In this document: positions 36,280 to 47,139 of the stretch, one piece after another
Layout of the letters: each line of letters begins with the position of its first letter
Position numbering within the stretch: position 1 is the stretch's first letter
Assembly (NCBI RefSeq): GCF_024586455.1
Contig: NC_065920.1
Span: 70,402,821 to 70,466,820 of the forward strand
Source of the DNA: Bactrocera neohumeralis
Lineage: Eukaryota; Arthropoda; Insecta; Diptera; Tephritidae
Reading direction: 5' to 3'
Length of the DNA: 64,000 nt
Program-made: the position numbers and the translations under genes
Notes under the pieces: generated by a model
Databases searched by the model: none
What the model was told of the DNA's origin: nothing
The model's input: only the letters and a program-made list of their open reading frames with translations

Positions 36280-39200
36280 TACTACCGCATAACTAGTTAC
36301 TTTTGAAATAGTCTGTTTCTAGCTAGGCTAAAATTAGAAATTTTAGTTTTATTTTGGTTTTTCATACTCACAACGCTGAAAAGCCAATATCGAAATTATT
36401 CGAATTTTTTTCGAACTTGAAGAAATTTCCCGGAGACAAGCAGCAAAGTGTACTTGTAAAATTCAATAGAAAAGAAGTGCCTAATATGTACTTATGTACA
36501 ATGTTTTTTAAATTCTTATTTCCAACTTTTTCTTTTATCAATAAGTAATTTATGCAAGAATAAAATAATTTCCCTAAACAATGAGCATTTTTTTTAAATC
36601 GCCCAAACTTCTTGAACTAACTACTTCAGAACTAGATTTGGATAGTTATTTTTGGAACAATTAATAGGTTTAATACAATTTCAAAGCTAATTAAATTAAT
36701 ATAAAAATATATTTCATAACTAGTCCTCAATTAGTTACAAAAGGAACAATATCGAACTAGTTACTTTAGGGACATTTTTTAATTACTTAATTCTTTTGAA
36801 TTTAATTTTTTTTTATACGAAAAGTCAATATAGTAATTTAAGACAAGAATTAAATAATTCGCTCCAACTTCTTGAACTAACTACTTGAAAACTAGTTCCG
36901 GATAATTACTTTCGGAACAGTTTACGGTTAAATAAAATTTCAAAAATTATTTAAATTCATACTAAATTATCTTCGAAGGTTAAACCTATGGGCTAAAAAC
37001 AATGGACTAGGAGTTAACCTTTGAACAAAACAGAACTGATGCTATTCCACAAGCAGAACCAAAATACCAATTTTCTTCCGGTACTAAACGGTACAACACT
37101 TCAGTCTATCCCCCACAGTTAAATACTTGGGGGTGGAGATTGACTCCAAATTGTCCTGGAAAATAAATATAGAAAAAAGAATAAACAAAGCATACATGGC
37201 TTACTATACTTGTAAGAGAATCGTCAACAAGAATTGGGGCCTCAAACCAAGTATAGTCATGTGGATGTATACGGCTTTAAAAAAGTAAATGTCATAAGAC
37301 CTATACTTACATATGGAGAACTCTGATGGTTTTGCCAGCGCTAAACAAACAATATAACATTAAAAAATTAAATGGTATACAAAACGCAGCATGTGCGGGT
37401 GTTACTGGGGCAATTAGGTCATGTCCGACTGATGCGCTCAACGTGATCCTGCATCAACTACCAATGGACATTTTTATTCAAAAAACAGTAGCTATTTCGG
37501 CGACAAGAATAAAAGAATTGGGAGGTTGGAACCAGCAGAACTATGGACATAGTGTAATTCTAAACAAGCTCACCATTAATAAATCAGACTACATTCTCCC
37601 AAAGCTGGACTTCAATAGACACTTCCAGGTAAGGATACCATCTAGACGAGAATGGAGAAGAGACTCAATAGAAGAGGAGAATACCATCTCAGTCTATACC
37701 GACGGGTCCAAAATGGACTGCGGAGTAGGCACACACAACAGGAACAATTCTCCACTGATCTTGGCAACTCTCTCTATACGTCTACCACGCTGAACTCTTT
37801 AGTCAGGCTTGTTTTTGTTCTTCCAAATAAGTACTAGGCATAGAAAAAGCCTGCGAAGCTCTATTGGAAAACCACGGTTGAATACAATATAAAGCAACTA
37901 TATTTACGGTGTGTCCAGGCGGCGCTCCTGGCCTATAGTCTTAACCCATGACAAACTCCAGCCCAGTACACAACTGCAAGAGAGCACTAAGCGCAATAAA
38001 AGACAAGCTCCAACTAAACTTAATCTGGATTCCCGGCCACAGGAACATTTTCGGCAACGAAAACGCAGACGAGTTGGCAAAGGCAGGAGCTTTCCTCAAC
38101 GAATCGGAGGCGGAGATAATACCAAGTCCGCCAGGATCAATCAAAGGAGAGATCAATAGACAATTTCAACAAATTGCAAATAACAGGTGGAAAAACATCA
38201 CAAAATGCGTCATAACTAAACAATTAAATGATAAAGCCAAAGCATATGACAGTTTGAAAAGAACCAACGACTTACTAAATAGGTCAAGGATAAGTATTTA
38301 CAGAGTAACAGCTACCACAACAGGGCACTGGCCATTTGGGAACACGCATCCTATGCCCTACAACGACATCTGCCGCGGCTGCGGAGTAGCAGGGAACAAG
38401 GAAACAATCTTCCACAAATTTCTCTGTGAATGCCCAGCTCTAAGACAGATCCGACACAAAACACTTGGAATCCATTTATAGCACCAAACCTTGAATGGAT
38501 TACCACTAAAAGCATATCGGACATAAAGTAGTTTCATCGAAAAAAAATTGGTTTGAAAGAGAAGGTGAAACGTCTTAGCAATAACAAATAGGTTCTACGA
38601 ACAGTGCATCAAAATGGCACATCAAGTGTTAATTGAGCCCGATAGGGCTGCACTCCTACCTACCTACCTACCTACCTAAATTATCTTTCATAATTTAAAC
38701 AGTTCATAACTAGCCATGAACTAGTTACAAATCGAAAGTAGAACTAGTGACTTTAAAATCACTAGTTTCAGTTTTTTTAAATCGCCCAAATTTCTTCAAC
38801 TACTACACAAAATTTATAGTTATTTTTGGAACAGTTAATGGTTTAATAAAATTTCAAAACTAATTATATTAAAATAAAAATATATTTCATAACTAGTCCT
38901 CAACTGGTTACAAAAGGAACAATATCGAACTAGTTACTTTAGGAATATTTATTTAATTTTTACTCATTTTTAAACAAAAAAATAATTTGTCGAATACACT
39001 GTCTAACTTAGGGATTTTGAAAACTAGTTCCGGATAGTTACTTTCGGAACAGTTTATGGTTAAATAAAATTTCAAAAATTATTTAAGTTCATACTAAATT
39101 ATCTTTCATAATTTAAACAGTTCATAACTAGCCCTGAACTAGTTACAAATCGAAATAGAACTAGTTACTTTAGTACTAGTTTCAGTTTTTTTTAATAAAG

Positions 39201-39470
39201 ATGATAATTTCAAAAATTTTCTGAAACAGTTACTTGAATCAAATCTTGAACTAGTTACTTTGGGACCTGTTTTTGTTTTGTAAATTTAAAATTTTACATA
39301 TGGTCTCAAATCTATTTAATAGACCGAATTTTTAACTAAAATTACATTGTCTTTCTTAACTAGTTGTCAACTAGTTACAAAAGGAACAATATTGAACTAG
39401 TTATATTAAGTCCAGATTTTATTTAATTAACTATTTTGAATTTCAGATTCCATATTTTTTTTTAACGAAA
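36280..39470. repeat. AACTAGTTAC array with 476-bp higher-order unit, interrupted by a LINE
   Basis: Copy 1 of the higher unit starts at AAATCGCCCAAACTTCTTGA (36597) and copy 2 at AAATCGCCCAAATTTCTTCA (about 38780). Each unit contains two related monomers: one with ACAAAAGGAACAATATCGAA and one with GAAAACTAGTTCCGGATA and TTCATACTAAATTATCTTTC. After removal of the LINE at 36974-38675 and its duplicated target, the units are about 476 bp apart. A further partial monomer lies at about 39350-39410. Confidence 0.88.
36974..38675 (+). mobile_element. 5'-truncated LINE (R1/LOA-like) with 12-bp target-site duplication
   Basis: The element is flanked by CTAAATTATCTT at 36962-36973 and 38676-38687. 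It begins inside the reverse transcriptase: KYLGVEIDSKLSWK near 37121, then a frame-shifted thumb, LNGIQNAACAGVTGAIR near 37365, then RNase H with YTDGSKMDCG near 37700 and IWIPGHRNIFGNENADELA near 38023-38085. The Cys/His tail CRGC...HKFLCEC follows. A stop near 37792, a frame change, and loss of part of RNase H between 37793 and 37948 show it is inactive. The 3' end is a run of TACC repeats (38656-38675) instead of poly-A. Confidence 0.9.
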
Positions 39471-39474
39471 ATTA

Positions 39475-40635
39475 AATATTTCTTATTGCTATAAAATTCG
39501 CTATAATGAGCGCTGTTCGGTAAACAAATGGAATTGGAAAATATGTAAATTGAACAGATATTTTTTTTGTGTTAAGAATATGACAAGGTGATTCATTTGC
39601 ACTTGATTTCAGAAATTCTGTTGGAAAATTATTTCGTAGAAAAACACAATTTTTCTCTGATTTACATAATTTTTTCACAAAAATTTCGCTTGAATCGCGC
39701 ACACACTCCGCAAAAACAAAGAAATCAAACAAAGCAATACGTTGAAATGGTATTTTTCTGAAAGACAGGCACATCATTAAGATAATAATGTGTCAAAATG
39801 AAGCGACAGACAAAGGGTAGACTGATATGCGAATGCAGAGCGGAACATGGTTGCTGTATTGGCAATGAAACAAAAGCAAAGCATTGAAACAATTCTCCGA
39901 ATTCAATGGAATAGCAAAAACATGAATAGACAAAAGAAATTATAATGAAAAAGAAAAACACAGGAAATTCGCCATTAATGGTTTGAGTAGTGCAAATTAT
40001 TCGGCGCGTGTCATTAGCAAGATACTAATTTGTGAAAACATTAATTTCTGTTGAATACTGGTAAGGGAAGTTCGTGTTATTTCGGTGAGAAATTTTTAGT
40101 AATATGTTACTGCTTTTATATTTACTGCTAGGTTTTTTTTTTAGTTCAGAGAAAGGCGTAAAAATTACATATTTTATCATAAGTTTGGAATCAACACATT
40201 TTTCAACGCTTTTAGTCTGAATTCTAAAAGAGTTTGCAGTTTTAATACTCATCTCAATATACCATAAGTTAGAAATAAATTTAAAGTTTCTATGTTTTTT
40301 CTTTTAAAGTAGGAAACTTCGATAAGGATCACACTTTATGTAAAAAGTTATTGTTGTCTGGATTATGAACGCTGTAGTAAAAGTTTTTGTAAATATCTGA
40401 ATCAAGGACCCGCATAATTCAGCATTTATAAAAAAAAAAACACAAATTACAAAGTCTCCTAGTTGTTCACACCATGCTTCGCCACTGCGTATACGTAATT
40501 ATTAATTCATGTGAATTACAATTTTGCTTCCTTAAATATTATTTCGGGTATGGGTGTCACCTAATTTTAATCAATTGTTGCGAAAAAACTATATAGAGGA
40601 ATAAATAATAATTTGTTTTTTTAATTTTTATTTTT
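39475..40635. other. AT-rich intron, no gene recognised
   Basis: No array cores or mobile-element similarity are visible. The strand-minus open frames here are long only because of low GC and show no domain. Confidence 0.5.
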
Positions 40636-40639
40636 CAGG

Positions 40640-41420
40640 ATTGCCACCTTTTATAAAACGTTGCGTTGCTGAAAAGCTTTCGTCTGACGTATCAGTACGG
40701 ATGAGAGGTATGTAGTTATTGAAAACGATAAATACAAAAATGTTAAAACCAGCGTTGCACGTTTTTAAAAATTTATAAAAGTTTATGTAAGTTTAAATTA
40801 AAAATACTAAGGGAATAATTATTTACATAAGTCTCGCCATAATTTTATGTAATATTGAAAAAAATATTTTTTTATTATATTATTTTTTACAGCGTTGACA
40901 CTTTTTACTTCTATAAATCCTTTCAATTCTTGAAAGCTCCCACTGGAGATGTTAGAATTTTTAAAGGGGTAGCGAAAGCCAGGGTTGCCACATTTAAAAA
41001 AAAATATAAAAAATTAATGTAAAGTTAGACCGAAAATGCTATGAGAATAGTAATATAATTTTATGTGAAATTTCAAATAAATATTTTTTATTATATTTGT
41101 TACAGGGTTGCCACTTTTTATATCTATAAAACTATTAAATTCTTGAAAGCTTCCATCGAAGATACATATAAGAGTCTCTAAAGGGGTAAATATTGAAAAT
41201 GATGAATTCAAAAATGTTAAAATCTAGCTTGCCACATTTTTAAAAATTCATAAGATACGGTACTAAATAGTTATTTAGGTGTCACTATAATTTTATTCAA
41301 AGTTGCAAAAAATAAATAATTGTATATCCATTTATGGTAAATATACATTCATATATGGTAAAATAGTTTCTTACGAGGTTGCCACCTTTTTCCAAATAAA
41401 TTTGGCCACTTTTAAATGGA
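40640..41420 (+). repeat. TTGCCACC-core array, third block
   Basis: Cores are at about 40645 (GGATTGCCACCTTTTATAAA), 40893, 40980, 41107 (GGGTTGCCACTTTTTATA), 41228 and 41380 (GAGGTTGCCACCTTTTTCC). Larger units share CTATAAAACTATTAAATTCT, TTGAAAGCTYCCATCG, TCTAAAGGGGTA and AATGTTAAAAYCWRC, with a period of about 214-273 bp made of two monomers. Confidence 0.85.
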
Positions 41421-41636
41421 TTCTACTTAGATTTCAGAACCTCTAAAATCTGAGTTATTGAAGAGTATAAATTCAGAATGGCTGAAAAAAAAAATAGCTA
41501 CATTATTCATAATGAAACGAAACATTATTCATAATGAACGAAAGTTTTCTCAGAACAATTTTTTAATTCTAATTTATTATTATATTATTATTATTAATTT
41601 ATTATTTATATTTATTATATAAAAATCTTAGTCCAA

Positions 41637-42013
41637 TTAATGTTAATGTTAATGTTAATGTTAATGTTAATGTTAATGTTAATATTAATGTTAATGTTAA
41701 TGTTAATATTAATGTTAATGTTAATGTTAATGTTAATGTTAATGTTAATGTTAATGTTAATGTTAATGTTAATGTTAATGTTAATGTTAATGTTAATGTT
41801 AATGTTAATGTTAATGTTAATGTTAATGTTAATGTTAATGTTAATGTTAATGTTAATGTTAATGTTAATGTTAATGTTAATGTTAATGTTAATGTTAATG
41901 TTAATGTTAATGTTAATGTTAATGTTAATGTTAATGTTAATGTTAATGTTAATGTTAATGTTAATGTTAATGTTAATGTTAATGTTAATGTTAATGTTAA
42001 TGTTAATGTTAAT
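41637..42013. repeat. (TTAATG)n hexanucleotide microsatellite, about 63 units
   Basis: About 376 bp of TTAATG repeats carry only two G-to-A interruptions (TTAATA), both in the first 80 bp; the remaining roughly 300 bp are perfect. The repeat is open in frames on both strands (Leu-Thr or Met-Leu dipeptides), which is an artefact of the unit. It is followed by a decayed A/T-rich tail (42014-42230). Confidence 0.98.
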
Positions 42014-42234
42014 GCTAATTTTATTTTAATTTTAACTCTACTTTTATTTTCAATTATTTCTAATTTTAAGTTTGATTTCAATTTCAATTGTAATTTTAAG
42101 TTTAGCTTTAGTTTTAATTTCAATTTTACTTTTACTCTTAATTTTTATTGTAATTATATTTTTTTGTAATTTTAGGTTTATTCTAATTTTAATTATTATT
42201 TTAAGTTAAATTTTCGATATTTTTATTGTGCTAA

Positions 42235-42989
42235 TCTGACCTTAATACTCAAAAACTTCCAATTTTCAATTAAATTTTCACATGTCACTTCTTAATTTGT
42301 AAATTTAGGCAATTTATCTTCTGTCTCAATGACGACGATACTTTGTTATTGTTCTTGTGGAAAACTGTCATACTGCACAAAATTATTAAACTGCAAATTA
42401 CTCTGGACACTTAATGTCACTTGAGTTGCAATAAATTGCATATTTGTGCACAGTTGATTTGCCGTTAAAATACTAAATTGAAATAATTAAAACAAGCAAG
42501 TTGATTCAAATTGAAAATCTCCAGAGGAATGCACAGGGCGTATACGTAATGTTTTGCTGGCATTGAAAACATACCATATATTGCGGCGCATAGAAGAATT
42601 TTGGTGACAGCAAAAGCTTTTACCAAATCTCTCAGACAAACACACACAGAAACAAGTAAATTAAAATGCATGTGTGTGAATGTCTGTGTGCATTTATGTA
42701 ATTATAGTTGAAGTGCCTTGGCAGCAATTGCCTTTTTTGCCACACTTCCGAGCTCACTTATTTATTAATTCATTTTGTGGCTGGCACTGCATTCACCTTT
42801 GGCATTTTAAGTACTCATTGCATTGAGCAGCATGTGCACACACACACTCACGTAAACTTACATATATGTGTAAATATATTACATTACGCTTTTGCTATTT
42901 CGCTTATTCATTCGCTCTTTCTATCTCGCCTTGAAACAAATGCTACTGATGGTTATCTACCGTAATGACTGCCATTTCATTATACTCAC
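42235..42989. other. intron next to the 42990 exon donor
   Basis: Balanced-composition sequence without array motifs, directly downstream (gene sense) of the exon. CACACACACTCACG occurs near 42838. No gene is seen. Confidence 0.5.
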
Positions 42990-43160
42990 CGATATGAAGA
43001 CCTCCTCGGCCTGCTGCAGTATGGCCACACGTGACCAACCGAATTTTTTCATTAATTTTATACGTGTCGGATTGTGTACCGTTGCGGAGGGATGTGTGCG
43101 AAATAGTGTTGGAAAGCGACTGCGATCCGAGAGTGCCGGACTCGAGGCACCATAGCAGAG
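42990..43160 (-). CDS. GABA-B-R1: GABA-B receptor subunit 1, internal exon (lobe 1 ligand-contact segment, second in window)
   Basis: This 57-codon exon reads from LCYGASSPALSDR through RTHPSATVHNPTR to LQQAEEVFIS. It continues lobe 1 of the GABA-binding domain in frame from the exon at 53640-53774. The acceptor is TACTGTATTTCAG and the donor is GTGAGT after TCG; both boundaries are phase 0. By alignment from memory with human GABBR1b, the Gly and Ser of YGASS correspond to Gly151 and Ser153, and the His of RTHPSA to His170, all residues that contact GABA. The segment KLMKKFGWSRVAIL is the typical lobe 1 to lobe 2 hinge-proximal helix and strand. No stop or frameshift interrupts it, in contrast to the retroposon remnants around it. 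Exon length is a multiple of three, so skipping it would keep frame but remove ligand contacts. Confidence 0.97.
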
Positions 43161-43639
43161 CTGAAATACAGTAGAGAAGAAACATACATATATTTTAAAT
43201 CTGTGGTGCAAGCGCATTGTAAAATGTGTGTGTGTGTTAAATTGTGGTCGAAAGTGGCGAAAAACCACAGAAAATGTTTTTGTTTTTTAATTTATGTTTT
43301 TTATATATAAAAAAATTTAATAAAATCTTCACGTATCAGCCACTGCATATGTGTTGTTAATGCGCTTGAGTGCGGTTGCTTCGTATATAAATGACATTAC
43401 TCCAACTCTGTGCTTTTTGCTCTTACGAATTCTCTTTCACCTCTTTGTTGGCTTTGGTGGCTGCACTTGGCGCTTTTTTTCACGAGCAACCACATTGTAT
43501 ATTTTGTGGCCAAAGTGCAGTTAAAAGATTTTCAAGTAATTAATTTTGTTAGACACAAATGGCACGCGTGTGCCTGTAGGGAAAAATTTACCGCAGCTGA
43601 TTTTTTTAGAGTTTCGTTTCGTTGGAGAATCTTGGTCTT

Positions 43640-45370
43640 TTTTCTGTTACTAAAGAAACAATTAGCTGTTTTAAGTAGTTTGAAAATTATTTTATACTAC
43701 TCCGAAACTAATTACTTTTGAAGTAGTAAATTTTTGTGTAATATGAGACTAGTTTGTATCGCATTACTTTTGATTGGCTTATCAAAGGTAACTAAAATTT
43801 TTTTATGAGAGTACTATGGTGTTAAAAACTATTTCTTACCACCCCAAAACTAAATACTTTTGAACTAGTATATGTTTTTGAGTAATCTGAAACTAGTTTG
43901 TATCGGAATAGTTTCGGTTGATTTCACAAAGGTATTTCTATGGGAGTATTATAGTCAATAAAACTTTTTTTTACCACCTCAAAACTACTTACTTTCGAAC
44001 TAGTATATTTTTAAGTGTTCTGAAACTAGTTTGTATCGGATTAGTTTCGGTTGCGGTTACAAATGTAATGAGAAATATTTCTTCATACTCTTAAATTAAT
44101 AAATCTTTCTTTATACAACGCCAAAACTACTTTCTTCTGAACTATTTTTATATTCTTTTGAACTACATATTTTTATATAAACCTTGTTTTTATTGCGTTT
44201 AAGTTTAGGTTCTGCTTATCAAAGACATAACAAATAATGTTTAATACTCTTCAACGATTAAAACTTTTTTCTACTATATCGAAACTAATTACTTTTGAAC
44301 TAGTATATTTTTATATAGTCTGCAACTAGTTAGTTTCGATTTAGTTTAGGTTGTCATAACGAAGGTTATTAAAAAAATTTGTCAAAACTCTTAAATCATA
44401 AAAACTTTTTATACTACCCCAAAACTACTTACATTGCCACTAGTCTACTTTTAAAAAGGTTGTTTCACAAAGCAATAAGACATATTTTTTACTACGATTT
44501 ATTCATTAAAACTTTTTTATGTTACCTCGAAACTAATTACTTTGACACTAGTGTATTTTTTTGTAGTCTGAAACTAGTTTATTTCGGTTTGTGTTAGGAT
44601 GTGGCTACCAAAGTGATAAAAAAAATTATTTTGTTACATTTTAGTCATTACAGCTTTTTTATATTAACTCGAAACTAATTACTTTGAAAAAATTATATTT
44701 TTACGTAGTCTATAACTAGTTCATTTCGGTTTGGTTTATGTTTTGGTGGCTAAGGTGATGAAAAATCATTCGAATTTATTGTGAACTTGAAGAAATTCTC
44801 GTTGATAGTTCTAGTAAAACTCAAGAGAGAAGGGGTGTCAAATATTTATGTATATACATATGTACGTACATTAATTGCGAAATTTTTATTTCCAACTTTT
44901 CTCACTAACAATAAACATTGGAAATTTCTTTTAAATTCTCCCAAATTCTTGAACTAAGTAGTTGAAAATTAGATCTGGATAGTTACTTTCGGAGTAGTTT
45001 ATGGTTTAATAAAATTTCCAAAATTAATCAAAATAATATAAAATTATGTTTCATAATTTTAGTTGTTTATAACCTTAGGAATAGTTTTTATTTATTTTTT
45101 CAATTTTCAAATGATTTCCAAAATTAGTTACTTGAACACAACACAGAGCTTCTTACTTTTTGACCAGTTTTATTGTATAAATAATATTAACATTTTACTA
45201 AAATTTATTTAAAATCCTTTATCATTCTACTTGGTTTAATAAATTTAAAAAATTTCATTAAATTAATTTTAATCTATCTTTCATAATTTGGTTCAGTTCA
45301 TAACTAGTTCTGAACTAGTTACAAAAGGAACAATATCGAACTAGTTACTTTAGGACCAGTTTTTTATTTC
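43640..45370. repeat. AACTAGTT array on the far side of the exon
   Basis: A monomer of about 135 bp with GAAACTAGTTTGTATCGGAT and CCAAAACTAATTACTTTTGAA recurs near 43746, 43888, 44023, 44322, 44571 and 44709. From about 44770 the sequence changes to the 36.4-36.7 kb type (TTGAACTTGAAGAAATT..., ATTTCCAACTTTT, TTCTTGAACTAAGTAG, GGATAGTTACTTTCGGA). At 45299-45360 it has ACAAAAGGAACAATATCGAA, matching 36740 and 38910. Confidence 0.85.
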
Positions 45371-45484
45371 ATTAATATTAAAATATTATATATGGTTTCA
45401 AATTCATTGAACAGACCGAACTTTTCACTACAAAATTTTCTTTAAAATCCTCTATTATACTACTTGATATCGAATTTTCAGAGC

Positions 45485-46655
45485 TTCAGCTCCTTTCATA
45501 TGCTCGAACGTTTCCCTCTCGCTAACTTAACACGCTTATTCAAGTGCTTTTTACTCATTTTTTTAATTATCCTGTAACTTGCATATGCATTTTATCTCAT
45601 TAGCACTAAGCTACTTAAAAAGGCTTCCGCTCCCAGTCAGCGTCCATGCGCTTGGAATATGACAGTACTGTCCCGCAGGTGATACTCCGGCGCACATATG
45701 CACCTCCATTAGCCTTAATTAGCCCGCAAGCTCAACCGACGGGGAGACAATATGAAGCAAGGATAGAAGATAGAGCAAGGAAGTTGGCGAGAACATATTT
45801 AATTCCGGCGCAAATGTAATTATATTCTTCGTTTTGGGAGAAAAACAATTTATTTTAATTCCGGTAATTTCTTTTTCGTCTATTTGTAACAATTAGTTAA
45901 GCTGTGGCAATGTTTTAAAAATTATGTGTCTACAACACATTAGACCCCGTCGGTATCAATTTTTAAATTCTGAGGAGAGCAAGCATCAACGAGAGTGAAG
46001 AAAATTATATTGCTGTCATGGAGAAATGTCAAATATTGGAGTAATTTTAAAATGTATTTCGATTTTGTTGAGTACAAAGGGAGGAATTAGGAAATGTGTC
46101 AGGAAACTACACCTCTGAGGCATCAAAGTGCTGATGCTTTTTAGCTAGTTATCTAACCTCTAGTTTAAACCTTCCTACCTAAATTGGATGATTCAAAATC
46201 TGCGAAATTCGAATAACATGCTAAAATATTCTGCTGTCTTTAATAAGTAATTGCAGTCGAAGATTTATTATTGTAATTTATTTTTAACTTGTCCTGACGA
46301 TTACTTACTTAAATTTCTGGTAGTAAGCTAAATAGAAGCAGGATCTTCTTTAAATAGAAGGTCTGGTAAAGGTTACGTTAGGTCGCAAAGGTAACTTTCA
46401 CAATGAAGCTAACCTACGATCCCGCTTGGATAGCTGTGAGCTCAGGTTTGAATCACTAGATCTTTATAAGTGATCACTATCAATCCTAGCTGCTTTGTCA
46501 GCTTCGCTAAAAGTGTGACTGTCAAGATTCTAAATCAAGAATCTCAATCCGGCAAAAGCTGGACATAAAAGTGTACACATAATGAAAGAGATAACATAGT
46601 TAAAATTCCTCTCAAATTCCATGTCGACAAGAGCAGAGTTCGAAGAATTAAAACT
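45485..46655. other. intron, nothing recognised
   Basis: Mixed composition, with a short GC-richer patch at 45620-45780. No protein similarity or array core is identified. Confidence 0.45.
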
Positions 46656-46659
46656 CCGT

Positions 46660-46775
46660 TCTCACGACAGTCACGACAGTCGAGTCTACGTAACTGGAAC
46701 GGACTCGGATTTTTATCCGGTCAAGGACTGTCAACTCGGCAGTTTCTCTGGCGTTACAACAACTACAACAAGAAT
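46660..46775 (+). mobile_element. 3' end of retroposon with CAA-type tail, second copy
   Basis: CACGACAGTCGAGTCTACGT, AAGGACTGTCAACTCGGCAG and a tail GTTACAACAACTACAACAAG match 13779-13890 over about 95 bp. A short duplicated CACGACAGT precedes it. Confidence 0.75.
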
Positions 46776-46777
46776 TA

Positions 46778-46920
46778 AAACTCCACGAGCTCTATGAAGT
46801 GCTGGATCATACATATTGTCCGAATACATGCAGCGTCTTCGACTACGAGAGTATTCAATACAGTACCAGAAAGGTAGTAAAAAAGGTAAAGGGAGGCTTC
46901 TTCGTCGAAATAGACCAACA
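46778..46920 (+). pseudogene. probable RTE-like 3' scrap
   Basis: Nucleotide-level resemblance to 26075-26220: GAGCTCTATGA, then CTGGATCATACATATTGTCC (compare CTGGCTACGTCATGTTGTCC), GAGTATTCAATACAGTACC and purine-rich GGTAAAGGGAGGC. No open frame is conserved. Confidence 0.4.
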
Positions 46921-46974
46921 GTAGTATTGGATTACAACTGTCGTTTCGAAGCATGACTCACTTTTGTAACGGCG

Positions 46975-47138
46975 AATGAATGCAAAATTCGTGACTCGGT
47001 GCAAAGCTTCAATCAAAAAATACCGCCGACTTCGAAATAAGGTGCCCGAGTGGATTCCAAAACGGTCTTTAGCTCATTTGGACGAAGAAACATTTCTGAA
47101 GAAATGTGAAACGTTTCTCTCGAAAGTTTTTATTTAAT
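46975..47138 (+). other. unrecognised open frame of about 54 codons
   Basis: The frame reads RRMNAKFVTRCKASIKKYRR, then LRNKVPEWIPKRSLAHLDEE, then TFLKKCETFLSKVFI and a TAA stop. Its composition is more protein-like than that of surrounding intron, but I do not recognise a family and there is no splice context or conserved start. It is probably the end of another decayed mobile-element protein. Confidence 0.25.
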
Positions 47139-47139
47139 A

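Larger units (their letters stand above)
4498..42989 (-). other. GABA-B-R1: GABA-B-R1 intron of 38,492 bp
   Basis: This phase-0 intron (donor GTGAGT at 42989-42984, acceptor TTCGCAG at 4503-4498) holds most of the repeat arrays and retroposon fragments in the window. No nested host gene could be supported on either strand. The size is extreme for an insect intron and is explained by arrays and insertions. Confidence 0.95.

Noticed and set aside
32575..38675. One full LINE spanning the ORF1/endonuclease piece and the reverse transcriptase/RNase H piece
   Set aside because: The right piece has its own target-site duplication and 5' truncation point at 36974, and an array plus a balanced block lie between, so they are separate insertions.
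41637..42013. Interstitial telomere-like repeat
   Set aside because: TTAATG differs from known arthropod telomere units such as TTAGG, and higher flies do not use simple telomeric repeats.
41602..42123. Long open frames on both strands encoding Leu-Thr and Met-Leu dipeptide repeats
   Set aside because: They are produced by the (TTAATG)n microsatellite, whose six-base unit lacks stops in these frames. They have no gene context.
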